Origin: Lantana camara
Lineage: Eukaryota; Streptophyta; Magnoliopsida; Lamiales; Verbenaceae
DNA: 64,000 nt
NCBI GenBank assembly: GCA_037501455.1
Contig: CM074856.1
Span: forward strand, 89,354,001 to 89,418,000
Direction: 5' to 3'
Below the pieces are notes generated by a model, which had not been told where the DNA came from, made no database searches, and worked only from the letters and a program-made list of their open reading frames with translations. Made by a program: the position numbers and the translations under genes. How positions within the stretch are numbered: the stretch's first letter is position 1; each line of letters begins with the position of its first letter. This document shows positions 62,314-64,000 of this stretch, piece after piece.

Positions 62314-62424
62314 ATAGAAGAACAAGTTGAAAAGTCCAACTTCCTATTGTATATCCGCTTTGTACATTTTCTTATTGTGATCACAGAAAATCTTTGAATA
62401 AAATAACGAATTGAGGCAACACTT
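62237..62424. repeat. Inverted duplication of copia LTR sequence (81-bp arms)
   Basis: 62237-62317 and 62344-62424 are reverse complements with a few mismatches, separated by about 26 nt. The spacer AACAAGTTGAAAAGTCCAAC is found inverted in the G repeat near 36226-36247. It could fold into a long hairpin. Confidence 0.85.
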
Positions 62425-64000
62425 GTAACATCCCGCTCGTCCGATTTATAAGGTACGCCACGTTCCAACCTTTTTATGTGTTTAATTATATGATTTTATA
62501 TTTTTCGTGGCCTTATTTTGAACTCTTTTAGAGTTCAGGGGTCCCTTTGTAATTTTCCCTTTTTAGGGGTTTTTCGGTCATTTCTCGTTCGATCGAGTTT
62601 TTGACCTTTTTGACCCCTTCAACGCGTTCGGGGTATCGAGACGAGTCCGTAGACTCTAGGTTTACCCAATTCTGACGTCGTTAACCCCTTCTTCTGACCG
62701 TTTTCGTGTAAGAGGACCCGAGATATAATACCCGGATCCTCGTTTTGCGTGCCATAATTCAGCTTCAGCCTCCCTCTCTCTTCTCTCCCGCGATTCATCA
62801 CTATTCACACACACTCACGGTGTGTTTTCACACATAACTCAATCTCGCTCATTTCTCGACGGATTTCGACGAACCATTAGTCCATTTCGACGAGCTCGAT
62901 GACGCGGTCACAACCGTACCAAGAACTCGACCAACCGACGAGCGACGGCGGAGATATCAGCCATTTTCAGGCGCGGCTGGAGAGAGGTGGCGGAGCCGCC
63001 ACTTCGCCGCCCTCCCGCGGCGGATTCCGGTGACCCTCCGGAGACGCGCGCCATACACCCAGAGAGAAGGGCCTCCGGCGCAGCGGATGACGTTGGCGGC
63101 GCGTCCATTGGCCACCGGACGGCGGCGCACGCGCCGCATGAATCTCCCACCGCCGTGCGTGAACAGTGACACGGCGGCGCTCCGGCGACCTTTTCCGACC
63201 AAGGTTAGAGTTTTCCAACGTTTTTGGACCCCCTGAGTTCATTTCCGGCATCGTTTTCACCCAATTCTGGCCGTAGGTGGTGGTTCCAGGGAGGTGTGCG
63301 GCGGCAACAACTTCGGAGCCCAACGGGGGCTTTTTCCGACCATCTTTTGGCCTCGGACCCTTCACGAAAGTTGTTCGGAACGACGAGAACTAGTGGCATT
63401 TGATCACACGACTTTCAATTTGGCCGTTTGGTGGCGGATCGCAGCGGCACAGTGGCGGTTCGACGGCGGTGCCACCTCCGGGGATTTTTCCGGCAAGAAA
63501 GCTTAGGGCTTTCGTAAAGCTCGTCACGGGTAAGTCGATGCCTCTTTCGGATCTCATTTTGGTTCATCGGTTTGAAAGTAATTGAAGTTTGAAGATTTTA
63601 GGGTTTTCGTGTTCTTGGATTTTAAATTGGAGACAATGGGCTTGGGATTTGCAGAAATTGATCGAGGAATTGGATTGAGCACGACGAATCCTTGCACGGG
63701 TGATTTTTCGGGATTTTTCCGGCACGTGCCGGCGACGGCCACTATTCCGGCGGCTACAGTGGCGGCGACCCGGCGGACTTCGGAAAGAATGTCCGCCTTG
63801 TTGTGGTGAGTCCAACACCACTTTCCGTTCGTCAATCGGACACTTGGTTTATTTTCTACGAATTTATTTGTGTATTTGAGAATTATTTGAGTAATTGTTC
63901 TAATTGTAAATTAATTGTCATATACTTGAATTGCCGATTGAAATGTATTCCGTTATGTATGAAATCTTGTATGATATGAAATGTGACAAATATGAACATT
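62424..64000 (+). mobile_element. Possible 5' part of another long LTR (F), cut by the window end
   Basis: Begins TGTAACATCCCGCTCG, like the other LTR starts. A pyrimidine-rich stretch follows (about 62767-62800), then a GC-rich segment (62890-63520) rich in CCGGCGG words, and CAAG/GTTAG at 63203/63204 in the position of the donor-like sites of the other LTRs. No convincing ORF: overlapping open frames on both strands reflect GC content. It could instead be the 5' region of a host gene. Confidence 0.4.

Noticed and set aside
62967..63365. Overlapping open frames on both strands in the GC-rich right end
   Set aside because: Frames open in several phases at once, as expected from high GC. No recognisable domain or consistent start.

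Overview
The window is plant nuclear DNA, probably intergenic heterochromatin of a flowering plant. It is AT-rich and built almost entirely from nested LTR retrotransposons. I see no host protein gene, rRNA, tRNA gene or CRISPR. The species cannot be told from the sequence.

Layout. (1) 1-35028 carries a head-to-tail array of one long-LTR element, here called A (sense on the minus strand): internal - LTR - internal - LTR - internal - LTR - internal, with a period of about 6.43 kb. Later insertions interrupt it. Element B (2016-10549) is complete and young and sits in LTR A1. A truncated Ty1/copia copy (25559-29136) sits at the edge of LTR A3. E (30544-34669) is a 4.1-kb solo LTR in the third internal region. 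(2) 35029-37342 is a 1172-bp-period tandem of truncated copia-like LTRs (G). (3) G is broken by a second Ty1/copia element (37343-62313, minus). Its 3' LTR is split by element D (37558-55473, minus), and one LTR of D is split by element C (40397-48921, plus). The nesting is A > G > copia-2 > D > C. The uninterrupted sister LTR of D preserves the empty site for C. (4) 62237-62424 is an inverted duplication of copia LTR sequence. From 62424 to the window end lies what looks like the start of another long LTR (F).

A, B, C, D and E form one lineage of long-LTR elements with no pol. Their LTRs run 2.6-4.1 kb, start TGTAAC and end TACA. The internal regions of A-D use an initiator-Met-tRNA-type primer site and have a purine-rich PPT. 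B and C encode only a short nucleocapsid-like protein with two CCHC knuckles and no capsid, protease, RT or integrase. A and D encode nothing recognisable. Mobility would need enzymes supplied in trans, most plausibly by a Ty3/gypsy chromovirus (inference).

The most interesting signal is a set of cis-modules kept across these diverged families: (a) 3-5 tandem hairpins with a CGGGGY loop, whose stems change in a compensatory way, just upstream of the PPT; (b) a GGACCTGGGGACCAGGTCC-type hairpin next to the PPT; (c) a family-specific array of GC-rich palindromes about 1 kb into each LTR; (d) splice-donor and acceptor-like sites that bracket (c) in every LTR; (e) a CAG splice acceptor one base before the gag ATG in B and C; (f) a CTAGGCGGGA / TCCCGCCTAG long-range inverted pair near the LTR end. 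Together they look like a conserved RNA-processing and packaging programme of a gag-only retrotransposon lineage.
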